From: Chara braunii
Lineage: Eukaryota > Streptophyta > Charophyceae > Charales > Characeae
DNA length: 22,500 bases
Reading direction: 5' to 3'
Assembly (NCBI GenBank): GCA_003427395.1
Contig: BFEA01000530.1
Span: 303,168 to 325,667, forward strand
Shown: in pieces, positions 9,718-16,931 of the stretch
Layout of the letters: each line of letters begins with the position of its first letter
How positions within the stretch are numbered: position 1 is the stretch's first letter
Translations under genes and position numbers: made by a program
Notes under the pieces: generated by a model
Databases searched by the model: none
Told to the model about the DNA's origin: nothing
What the model saw: the letters and a program-made list of their open reading frames with translations, nothing else

Positions 9718-9734
9718 AAAAAAAAAAAAAAAAA
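9718..9734 (+). repeat. poly(A) tail of LINE copy A (A17)
   Basis: Seventeen A follow the 3' hairpin and a short T-rich spacer. It marks the 3' end of the retrotransposed copy and sets its orientation as plus. Confidence 0.85.
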
Positions 9735-10143
9735 TGTTTGTATTTCAACAGCTCGTGGGTGTACCAACTGAACTAGGCTCGTTGGTTTCAACACCGATCT
9801 CAGAACCAGCATCGGTGCCGCGTCCCAAAACTGGGACCAGTAACATAAATAATTTTCAGAAAAGGAAAAGAAATAAAAATAAAGAGGGACGATACTTAGG
9901 GGGAGAGGAGACCGTCGGCACCCTGTCGGCCCTGCCTATCGAACAATCGGGCTGGACCGTCGGCAAAACCAAAGGGGACAGCCCCATAGGGCCCTTACCC
10001 CTTTGGTACTTGTGTTTCACGTTTTTTTTTTTACGAGCTTTTCTGGGTTCGTGACGATAGAGGAGGGAGCATTGTCGTGCGTCCAGTTGCCGCAACAGGC
10101 TTGCGGGGCATGGACCACGGCTGTTGACTGTGCATTTTTTTCA
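9735..10143. other. unassigned spacer with a strong hairpin and a short direct repeat
   Basis: No gene is recognised. One plus-strand frame stays open from the LINE tail to 10054, but its product is unlike anything I know and it starts inside the tail. The 10-mer ACCGTCGGCA occurs at 9911-9920 and 9956-9965. A strong hairpin spans 9968-10007 (separate entry). A T-rich run at 10022-10032 and a pyrimidine tract ending in CAG near 10143 could be splice-like, without other support. Confidence 0.5.
9968..10007. repeat. nested GC-rich inverted repeat (hairpin)
   Basis: ACCAAAGGGG (9968-9977) is the perfect reverse complement of CCCCTTTGGT (9998-10007). Inside it, GCCC (9981-9984) pairs with GGGC (9989-9992) around a CATA loop. 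Fourteen base pairs in two stacked stems would be stable as RNA or extruded DNA. No associated gene explains it. Confidence 0.75.
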
Positions 10144-10741
10144 GTCAGCAGCACAGTGGAGACTTAGTGGACTGACGCCACGTGTCACCACGGAGAGCGT
10201 TTAGTATGTGTAAGTAGGAGGAGATTTGTTGAGATGCTTTTACGACAACATCACGGTCAATGATAAGGTTGACAGATGATGCTTCCTCTTCATCACCACG
10301 GTCAATGGTGAGGTTGACAGGTGATGCTTCCTCTATATCATTTGCATGGAGACTAAATGGACTAGCCTTGCGAGCCATGGGCCAGCAGCACAGTGAAGCC
10401 TAGGTGGACTGGTGCCACGCGTCACCACGAGAGAATGTCTGGTACGTGAAAGTAGGAGGGGATAAGATGAGATGCTCTAGCTATAACATCGTGGTCAATG
10501 GTGGGGTTGATAGGAGGTGATGCTTCCTCTACATCATTGCGTGGAGACTTTGTGGACTGGCGCTATGGGTGATGCTTCCTCTACATCATTGCGTGAAGAC
10601 TGGGTGGTTGAGTGCCACGTGTTGCCACGGGAGAGCGTTGGTACGTGGAAATAGGAGAGGATATGATGACATGCTTTCGCTACAGCTTCACGACCAATGG
10701 TGTGGTTGACAGGAGATGATGCTTTCCCTACATCATCACGG
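10144..10741. repeat. degenerate tandem array, about three units of roughly 200 bp
   Basis: Each unit runs from a GTGGACTG-x-GCCACGYGTCACCAC segment through GAGAGCGTTNGTACGTG and AGTAGGAG-GGAT to GGTCAATGGT, GTTGACAGG and GATGCTTCCTCTACATCAT. Segment starts are near 10144, 10382 and 10590. Unit 1 has an extra copy of the GGTCAATG...TTCCTC part (10289-10335). A 28-bp stretch around GGTGATGCTTCCTCTACATC is repeated exactly at 10516 and 10568. On the minus strand the units also resemble each other as peptides (EEASPVNLTID, EEASSVNLIID), and one stretch (10145-10378) is open. I cannot tell whether that is coding or only a by-product of DNA repetition. Confidence 0.75.
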
Positions 10742-10872
10742 GTCTACAACATCTCCCTTTGTGTTTTGCTCTGACATCCTTGGTATAGCACAACAAGAAT
10801 AAGTGATTCGACATTATTGCCAACTACGTACATTAGGAGGAATCATTCGTCGTTGTTTCGCTTTTAGCACTG

Positions 10873-11394
10873 CAACAGAAAAAATTCCCAGAATTAAATA
10901 ATCATTCTACAGTAAAATTACATTCTAAATTTAAAATTTTCATTCCATCTTCAAAAATGTCATTCCAATTTTAAAATTTTTCGTCTTACTTGAAAACTTT
11001 CCTTCCAAGAATGGGGTATCCCTTCTTATTTGAACTGCATGCTAGAGATGGAATGAAAGTCTGGATGAGTTCATGAAATATTTTAATTGGACTGTCATTC
11101 TAAGTAAGGATTTCCAGTGATAAATAAGACAATCCAATCTAAATTAGACAATATTTGTTGTAGTAGAATGAAAGTTTAATTAAAACATTTCATAAACTCG
11201 TCCAGACTTTCATTCCATCTTGAACAAATAGATGTAGTTGGAAATGAAAACTCATATTTAGACGGGAACTTATCAAATTAAATTGGAAATATTAGAATTG
11301 GACAAACATTGGAATGATAATTTATAAATATGAAGGATTTTTTTTTTATGGAATGTTTTTTCAACTTTCGTTTCTCATGAGAATTTTTCTGTTG
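10873..11394. mobile_element. fold-back / MITE-like inverted-repeat element
   Basis: The outer ends are CAACAGAAAAAATTC (from 10873) and its near reverse complement ending CTGTTG at 11394. The core consists of two 56-bp arms, 11046-11101 and 11165-11220, complementary apart from about seven mismatches and separated by 63 bp. Weaker complementarity connects the core with the ends, for example TCATTCCAAT at 10960 against ATTGGAATGATA at 11310. The element is AT-rich with no ORF. The left arm contains TCATTCYA-like motifs at about 20-bp steps (10902, 10920, 10940, 10960, 10981, 11000). I found no clear target-site duplication, so the transposon class is open. It could be a MITE, a fold-back element, or a source of hairpin RNA. 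Confidence 0.75.
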
Positions 11395-12097
11395 TGAATA
11401 CTCATGATGAGAGAAGGCGAGACAACAAGGGGTGAGGTTTTCATATTTTTGTAAGATGAATATTGTAAAAGCAGGTCGTGAAGTCAGGGCTGCTGTCTTA
11501 TTTTTGAGACTTCATTCATAGTGTCGCATATTCATACCAAGAGGAATATGGTTGATAATTATAAGTTAATATTGTGAAGAAGCGAAGTATCCAGGGTCGC
11601 AGTCTTCGCCACGGGTAAGAGTGGATCGTATGTGTTGTCACGTGGCAGGAAGACGGGTTAACACCAAATCGTTCCTTGTAGCATGAACCAAGGTGCATTT
11701 GGCGGACAAGATGCTGGGAGTGTCACAGGAAGACGGGGTAGCACCACATTGTATTAAGTGCATGTAGCGGACCAGATGCTGACAATTTCAAAGGGAGTAC
11801 GATCTCAGGCCGGTGTGAAGGTGTAAGAAGGAAGTGAAAGAGGCAGCGGACACCACATTGAAGGATAATCGAAAAATACAGTGAAGTGTCTCGCGCCTCT
11901 TTCCCTGTCCTCGTTTTTACTTTCTTCTTGCTTCCTCACTTTTTAGTTTCTCCCAACCAGTAAAAAAAAAAAAAAAGGGAAAGGAAGTGAGAATCAATGC
12001 ACTCCAATTTGTGTCAGAGCTCTCATTTCTTTCCATCGTAGTTTCTTTGGTCATTTGAAACAAGATTCCTCTCTCTGTTGAGGAATTCTAAGACACC
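11395..12097. other. unassigned non-coding stretch with a short tandem duplication
   Basis: No gene is recognised. A unit starting TGTCAC...CAGGAAGACGGG and ending in GTGCAT--GCGGAC-AGATGCTG occurs twice in tandem, at 11636-11720 and 11721-11785. The second is shorter and diverged. An A15 run lies at 11962-11976. The last 100 bp before the ATG at 12098 are pyrimidine-rich, which could be a 5' UTR of the following ORF or of LINE copy B, but no promoter element is identifiable. Confidence 0.55.
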
Positions 12098-12634
12098 ATG
12101 ACTCGTATCATTCGTCATCAGAGGGTTCGCAGACAGGTTGATTTTATGCTGATATTTCGCGGGGCAATGAGACAAATAGCACACAAACAATTACACACAT
12201 TGATAAGACAAGTCATGCAAGACAAACGAGCACATGTTGCATCTACAAAGAAAAATGAACCACTGTTTGTTATCCTTGATGGCGAGATCCTTACTGAGGA
12301 AGAGAGGACTCTTCAAAATCTAGCCCCCTCTCAGAGCTTTCTCCGCTCTCTTGTATCCCCGCACAAAATGTTGTGTGCCAACTTTCATTATTCCCCAATC
12401 GCTTCCCTCGTCACCTCTCGTGTGGGGAGAGGAGGGTGGGGTGGCAGCCAACACAGCAAGGCGATGGTGATTAACCCATTGTATGGTTTGGAGGATGGCG
12501 AGGGAGTTGTTGCTAATTGCTTAGGAGCGAAGGTTGTACAGGATAAATTGCTCACAGAAGAAGAGTCTTTGACGGTTCAACATGATTCCATCAGAGTTAA
12601 CCAAAGAATGAAATATGTTGAAAATAATCTATAG
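12098..12634 (+). CDS. unrecognised 178-aa ORF, possibly the N-terminal part of LINE copy B ORF1
   Basis: The ORF opens with ATG in an ACACCATGA context and ends at TAG 12632-12634. The N-terminal 50 residues are strongly basic (RHQRVRRQ, HKQLHTLIRQ). A middle part carries DGEILTEEERTL, and the C-terminal part has a Gly-rich stretch (RVGRGGWGG) and repeats the acidic pattern LLTEEESL. No signal peptide or membrane segment is visible, and I do not recognise a family. It is in the same reading frame as the GA-rich ORF1 leader (12656-12913) and the first ORF1 block (12995-13270), separated only by stops at 12632, 12653, 12911 and 12980. It could therefore be the decayed start of copy B ORF1 rather than a host gene. 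A third possibility is chance. Confidence 0.4.
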   Translation: MTRIIRHQRVRRQVDFMLIFRGAMRQIAHKQLHTLIRQVMQDKRAHVASTKKNEPLFVILDGEILTEEERTLQNLAPSQSFLRSLVSPHKMLCANFHYSPIASLVTSRVGRGGWGGSQHSKAMVINPLYGLEDGEGVVANCLGAKVVQDKLLTEEESLTVQHDSIRVNQRMKYVENNL

Positions 12635-12655
12635 CACGTTCCAATCACCTCTTAG

Positions 12656-12913
12656 TATGAACTGGGATTTCCTACTTTACAAGAGGTAGTGGGGAGGAGT
12701 GTTGGAAATCAAGGAGGGAGAGGGGGAGGAGGGAAGGGTATGGGAAGTGAGTGGAGAGTCGATAAGGGAGGCAGGGGAGGAAGGGTAGGAAGGGTAGGAA
12801 AGGGAAGTGGGGAGGAGGGAAGAGAAGAGGAACGTGAGAATAAAGGGAGGGAGGGAGTTGATAACGAAAAAGGAGATGAGGAGAGGATGGGGGGCCAGGA
12901 CAGGATAGAGTAG
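12656..12913 (+). repeat. GA-rich, Gly/Arg/Glu-coding low-complexity leader
   Basis: The plus strand here is almost pure purine with many GGG and GGAGG runs. Frame 2 is open and encodes a Gly/Arg/Glu-rich peptide that ends at TAG 12911-12913. The same frame continues through TGA 12980 into the MERDPQSPWVEKAKG start of the recognisable ORF1 at 12995. A low-complexity N-terminal leader of ORF1 is the simplest reading. Long Pro/Ser-rich frames on the opposite strand are composition artefacts. Confidence 0.6.
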
Positions 12914-13456
12914 GGAAGTGCTTCTGCATTCTCATCAGGTCTGTCGGCTAGGTCCCGTCTACTTTCCTCAGTAGTAAAATGAACAGATATCAATATGGAA
13001 AGGGATCCTCAGTCCCCATGGGTCGAAAAGGCAAAAGGTCTCTTCCATACTAAGACCCTTGAAGTAAAAAGATCAGGCCAGCATGCTTCCTCCCTTCAAA
13101 TCCCTCTCTCAAATTTGCCCTCAGCACGTGCTTTCTTTTTATGTGAATTAATCAACCCTCCAGAAAACAGGGTGGTTGACTGTAGGGGAAATAAATCTAT
13201 GATAAAATTTTATCCAACCCAGAAGTTAGCAGAACGAGATGTCGTTTATCAACGACACGCAAACAACTTTTTTTTCATGATCATGCAGCATTTAAGTTAG
13301 TCAATGAAAAAGCCAAATGGGTTAGTAGACGTCTTGTTTTTTTGAAAGGAAGCCAAAAAGTTACACAGGAAGATTTCCTGGTACAGCTTGTTTCATCGAC
13401 TATCTTCACGGTACTTAGTATTCATGAAACTGACAGAAAAACGACTGGTGGATGGA

Positions 13457-13528
13457 AAAAGTCGCACTGATGGTTAATAGGTGGTGTCATTTTCGACGAA
13501 TTTTTCACCGAAACTGCCATATTTCTCC

Positions 13529-13563
<35 letters not shown>

Positions 13564-13715
13564 TGATATCTATATGCTTTAGGGTATATCTGTATTCAGT
13601 TTAAATGTATTTGGACCAGTAACAAAAAAGTTCGCAAAAACATCTAATGGTTAATAGGCGGTGCGGCGAAAAACCCCGAATTTTTGGTCTTCCATTAACC
13701 ATCTCTCGAAAGTTC
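13457..13715 (-). mobile_element. short non-autonomous DNA element 1 (243 bp, 13465-13707) with degraded target duplication
   Basis: Plus-strand left end is CACTGATGGTTAATAGG and right end is CCATTAACCATCTCTC. Relative to element 2 it is inverted: its minus strand begins GAGAGATGGTTAAT, where element 2 begins GAGAGATGGTTAAC. The flanks AAAAGTCG (13457-13464) and GAAAGTTC (13708-13715) share AAAGT and look like a mutated 8-bp duplication. Removing 251 bp (element plus one flank) keeps the ORF1 frame open from GGWKK into SEVKIYPWAP. It contains T32 at 13531-13562 (A32 on its own strand) and an internal second copy of the subterminal GGTTAATAGG motif near 13649. No ORF, so it must have relied on a transposase elsewhere. 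Confidence 0.75.
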
Positions 13716-14051
13716 AGATGTGATCGATCGGAAGTCAAAATTTATCCATGGGCTCCCCAAAAACAGGATCCGGACTAACGGCGTTGTTAGATGATGGAGC
13801 ATTAATATTGGGTGGAATTTCGTCATATCCCAATAGAAATCCAAGCCGCATTCATCCACGATTTATGAGAGTTCCATGATATTGTTGACCTCATTGATCC
13901 CCTCCTAGCCTTTGCAGCAAGAAGAAACGATTATCTTATGTTGGCTATTAATCATCCCCCTAACCTTCCATTCACCATAGATGATGTTATTTCATACATA
14001 GTGGGGGGGGGGAAATTTCACATTCATACGACGCACAAATTGCGTCCGTGG

Positions 14052-14099
14052 TGCTTTTGCTGCAAAGCCTATGGTCATCTCAGCACAGACTAGGTCTGT
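14052..14099 (+). other. zinc-knuckle motif of LINE copy B, CX2CX4HX6C
   Basis: The residues read CFCCKAYGHLSTD, a TAG stop, V, and C. Positions of the three Cys and one His match copy A exactly, including six residues between His and the last Cys. The internal TAG (14091-14093) shows decay. Confidence 0.8.
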
Positions 14100-15148
14100 G
14101 AACAGAATCCATCACGCAGGCAAAAGGTGATAGTGAGGCTGATCAGAGACCCTTTCAAAAGCAATTTATGGAGGACTGTGGATCAAGGGCATGAGGGTTG
14201 GGTATATATTGAGGGGTCAGGTACGGGCTCAAAGCCTAAGGGATGAACGTGGGGGAAAAAAAAGGATCCGAACTGGGACACGAAACTCCCAGAAAGTTGG
14301 AAACCCCCGGAACCAACAGATCCAGTTGTGAACAAGTTTACCTCTACCGCCTCCCCATCTTCTCACATTTATCAACCCTTACCGGGTTCGCTAGGGAAGT
14401 CTGTATCAGCTAACTCGAGTCAGGGCAAGAAAGCAACACAAACTTTAGGTGAACCAGATTCACAGAATTACCTCAAAGACGAGGGGGTTACCGTAAAGGC
14501 TAATGATTCGTCGTCTCAGATAATTGTGTCCCAAAAGGATAAGCAGAATCAGGACCAAGACTTGGTAATGGAACAGGAACTGGACAGTGAACAGAAACCC
14601 TCACAGGACCTTCCACTGATCAGAAGAAGGAGCAGGCCGAAAATAAAAAAGAAAAAAATAATAATTAGAGGAGAGTCTCATCATCAAACATGGAAGCCTA
14701 AGGAAGGGGCACCATCAGACAAAAAGGAAGGGGAGGCTACGCACGCATCTCGGTCAATTGAAGCTGGACAGACCAAAAAGCAGGAGGGGTTCCCTCAGTA
14801 GGACTTCTTTCGTGAAGCTTTTGGACCTGTTCTCATGGATATTGATTCAGAGCAAGCTGAAACAGACAACCCTATGGTTGAAGCCCCACCCCCAGGAGAG
14901 GAAGGACTCATCTCAGTGGAACAAAAAATGATACATTTGGCGGAATGGTTGCTCCAACAACTTAAAGAGAAAAATATGAAGCAGCTTCAACTAAAATCTG
15001 GGATAACTCTTACGTGCAACTCATCAACTTGATGAATGCTAGCTCTTCCTTGAAACGGGTGCTCTCTGATAGGCTCCCGCCGGGTGCTAAATAGACGGTA
15101 ACTAGTCAATGCATGTTCAATGCGGTAATGACCATGTTTCAACCACCT

Positions 15149-15483
15149 TCCCCTCCGAGAGATGGTTAACGGAGGCCTCAATTTCCAAACCACTTGTCAT
15201 ACCATTTATAACAAAACACAATGATCATTTTAACCAAACTTGCCACCAATTCATAGAGTGGAGATCATACTAACTACTTAAAAAAAAAATTAAAAAAAAT
15301 TAAAAAAAGAACTTTAAAAACCTATAAAACAGCAAGGCAAAAATGTGTTTTCATGCAAAATTCACCCATTTCAGTTTTCAGGATTTTCAGGATTTTTCAG
15401 GGCTAGCCAAAACAGTCAATTCCAAGAACCCAACAAACACCAAACTTGGCACACACANACCTTNANNAAAAANAAAANANGGN

Positions 15484-15518
<35 letters not shown>

Positions 15519-15610
15519 AACGAAAATGATTTCCAATGCACTTTTCAGGGTTAAGGGGGTTAACCAAGGCTGAAAAGTGGGGGTCCTTGTTAACCGCTTG
15601 TGTCCCCTCC
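15149..15610 (+). mobile_element. short non-autonomous DNA element 2 (446 bp, 15157-15602) with exact 8-bp target duplication
   Basis: TCCCCTCC at 15149-15156 and 15603-15610 is an exact 8-bp direct repeat flanking the element. The left end is GAGAGATGGTTAACGGAGG. The right end reads, on the minus strand, CACAAGCGGTTAACAAGG, so the ends are imperfect inverted repeats around GGTTAAC. Removing 454 bp joins FQPPSPP to PEDSKKEGG in one frame, and copy A has FQPP at the matching site. A32 (15484-15515) lies 87 bp before the right end, like the A tract in element 1. Eight undetermined bases (15458-15483) sit just before it. No ORF. The 8-bp duplication would suit hAT or Mutator-type mobilisation, which I cannot decide. 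Confidence 0.85.
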
Positions 15611-16515
15611 ACCAGAAGATAGCAAGAAGGAAGGGGGGGAAGGGGAAATGACAACAACTTTGGTAACAGTAAACATTGGTGGCACAGTCCCCTCCCAGTT
15701 GCAGTCTCAAGGGCCGTTGGAATCAGATCCAGGGGGTCTGTCCCCCACCCAGGGAGATATCAAGGGGGAGTCACAGGGAAGCATAATCTATGTGGATAAT
15801 AACGGACAGGCCGCTCAACAACCTCCCCCTCCAGTAAACAGTGAGATAAAAGTTCTGGGAGAAGTAATTTATGGGGATGCTAATGGCCAATTAATTATGT
15901 CACAAGAAACAATAAGAAGTAATAATAATGCTAAAAATGCTAATCATACTGATATCATTCAAAACAACCACCTAGTAGGGTCCACTGACAAGAATGAATT
16001 GCTACAGGAACACCAGGAGTCCAACTCCACTGAGGAGGACCAGGTCATGACCCCACAAGAGTTGCCTACCCAAGAACAGTTACCAATCACGCAGTATTGT
16101 CTCCCTCAACAACAAAAGGAGGGAGTACAGTATGAGGAGGATCTTGCTGTAAATTTGTCGTCTCAGGACCAAAAGGAATTGAAGCCACCTCAGACATTCC
16201 ACAATGCCCAAACACATGCGTCACGGATCCTTCCCATGTCGGATCAGCATGGGCCTGCGCGCAGAAGCAGATAAATCAGCAAGATCAACAACAGCAGCAT
16301 CACTCTTCTCCTTCACTTTTTCCACCCCAACAAGAGGGGCTGGTCTCCTTCCCTACACCGGTGACACAGGACCCAGGTAAGAGGCAAAAAATGAGGCATG
16401 TGCTGGAAAGGGGTCATGCGATTATACCACATCCGCCTAAAGGTAATTTGGTTATTCCGGTGAGAAAAAAAGAGGAAGATGGGAGGTGGACCTCTCACCA
16501 ATCGGTCAAGACCGA

Positions 16516-16866
16516 TATGGGGGAGTCACATTAAGAGGATGGTCAACATACGTTGGCTACCTAAGTGCAGGAGATCGTACTTTCAAATGCGACATGCGTG
16601 ATTTCTTGGTAAAACATTATGATCCAGGTCCACAAGCGACCCTCACAGAAGTAGGAGATAAGGCGCATATGACAAAAAGGGATATTTTTGTTCGTTTTGA
16701 GGAACACAAAGAGGCAGGTCTGAGATGGTTTTCCCATGCGACATTGTTAGAACTACAAAGTCTCAAAATTAAAGCAAATATTGTGTGGTATGTCTCAGAT
16801 GTAGTTGCCTTTCTAAGTATTATTCTACGAAAAGGTATCCTACAATATGTCGTTGAATTAAACAAG
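16516..16866 (+). other. conserved C-terminal domain of LINE ORF1 (copy B), unnamed
   Basis: The counterpart of 4180-4512 in copy A. Shared landmarks are YGGVTLRGW, LVKHYDPGPQATL, KRDIFVRFEEHKEAGLRW, a LELQSLKIKANIVW helix and IILRKGIL. Its conservation across two diverged copies contrasts with the unalignable linkers before it, so selection maintained it while the elements were active. I cannot name the family. Confidence 0.65.
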
Positions 16867-16931
16867 GGTAACTGGATCCGCCTCTAAGGTACTAGGGGGG
16901 GGAGGTTCTTTGTTTAGTAGTTTTGGTTAAG

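Larger units (their letters stand above)
2305..9734 (+). mobile_element. LINE copy A (L1-like non-LTR retrotransposon), 5'-truncated and inactive
   Basis: In order the element holds a zinc-knuckle ORF1 remnant, an ORF2 remnant with APE-type endonuclease, RT and C-terminal zinc finger, a 3' UTR with a terminal hairpin, and a poly(A) tail. This architecture is typical of plant L1-like LINEs. Its 5' boundary was placed by comparison with copy B. Similarity at the DNA and protein level begins around a CTCCC at 2307-2311, inside ORF1, and the Penelope-like frame fades at the same point. ORF1 sequence that copy B carries upstream is absent here, so this is a classic 5' truncation. I found no convincing target-site duplication: sequence after the tail does not match sequence before 2305. 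Multiple stops and frameshifts rule out activity. The sequence is visibly richer in G and C than copy B. Confidence 0.85.
12995..16887 (+). pseudogene. LINE copy B ORF1 (gag-like) remnant, split by two insertions
   Basis: The N-terminal block, absent from copy A, reads PWVEKAKG, IPLSNLPSAR, VVDCRGNKSMIKFYPT and ERDVVYQRH. A T8 run (13268-13275) shifts the frame, and it continues as SRRLVFLKGSQKVT and HETDRKTTGGW to 13464. After the first element comes SEVKIYPWAPQKQ, WVEFRHIPIEIQ, and the zinc knuckle (14052-14099, one TAG inside). A Lys/Gln-rich linker (14328-14801) follows, then DFFREAFGPVLMD and an AEWLLQQL helix. The second element interrupts an FQPPSPP segment. A Gln-rich linker (15610-16274) has two similar units, IIYVDNNGQ and VIYGDANGQ. 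The C-terminal domain (from 16516) ends at TAA 16885-16887, 44 bp before ORF2. Several stops and at least two frame shifts make it dead. Identification is by the knuckle and by alignment with copy A. Confidence 0.8.

Noticed and set aside
2305-9734. Target-site duplication for LINE copy A
   Set aside because: The sequence after the A tail (TGTTTGTATTTC) has no match just before the 5' junction that exceeds chance.
9698-10054. 118-codon plus-strand ORF
   Set aside because: It begins inside the LINE 3' end, runs through the poly(A) tail as poly-Lys, and has no recognisable domain. A few residues (NKNKEGRYLG) made me consider the missing end of the Penelope-like RT, but that is too little to support a call.
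10144-10741. CRISPR array
   Set aside because: The units are long, degenerate and lack alternating short identical repeats and unique spacers.
12672-12993. Pro/Ser/Leu-rich minus-strand ORFs
   Set aside because: They lie opposite the GA-rich leader and are explained by pyrimidine-rich composition alone.
13465-13707. PiggyBac-type element, because TTAA occurs near both ends
   Set aside because: TTAA lies inside the inverted repeats rather than at the junction, and the sister element has an exact 8-bp duplication that is not TTAA.
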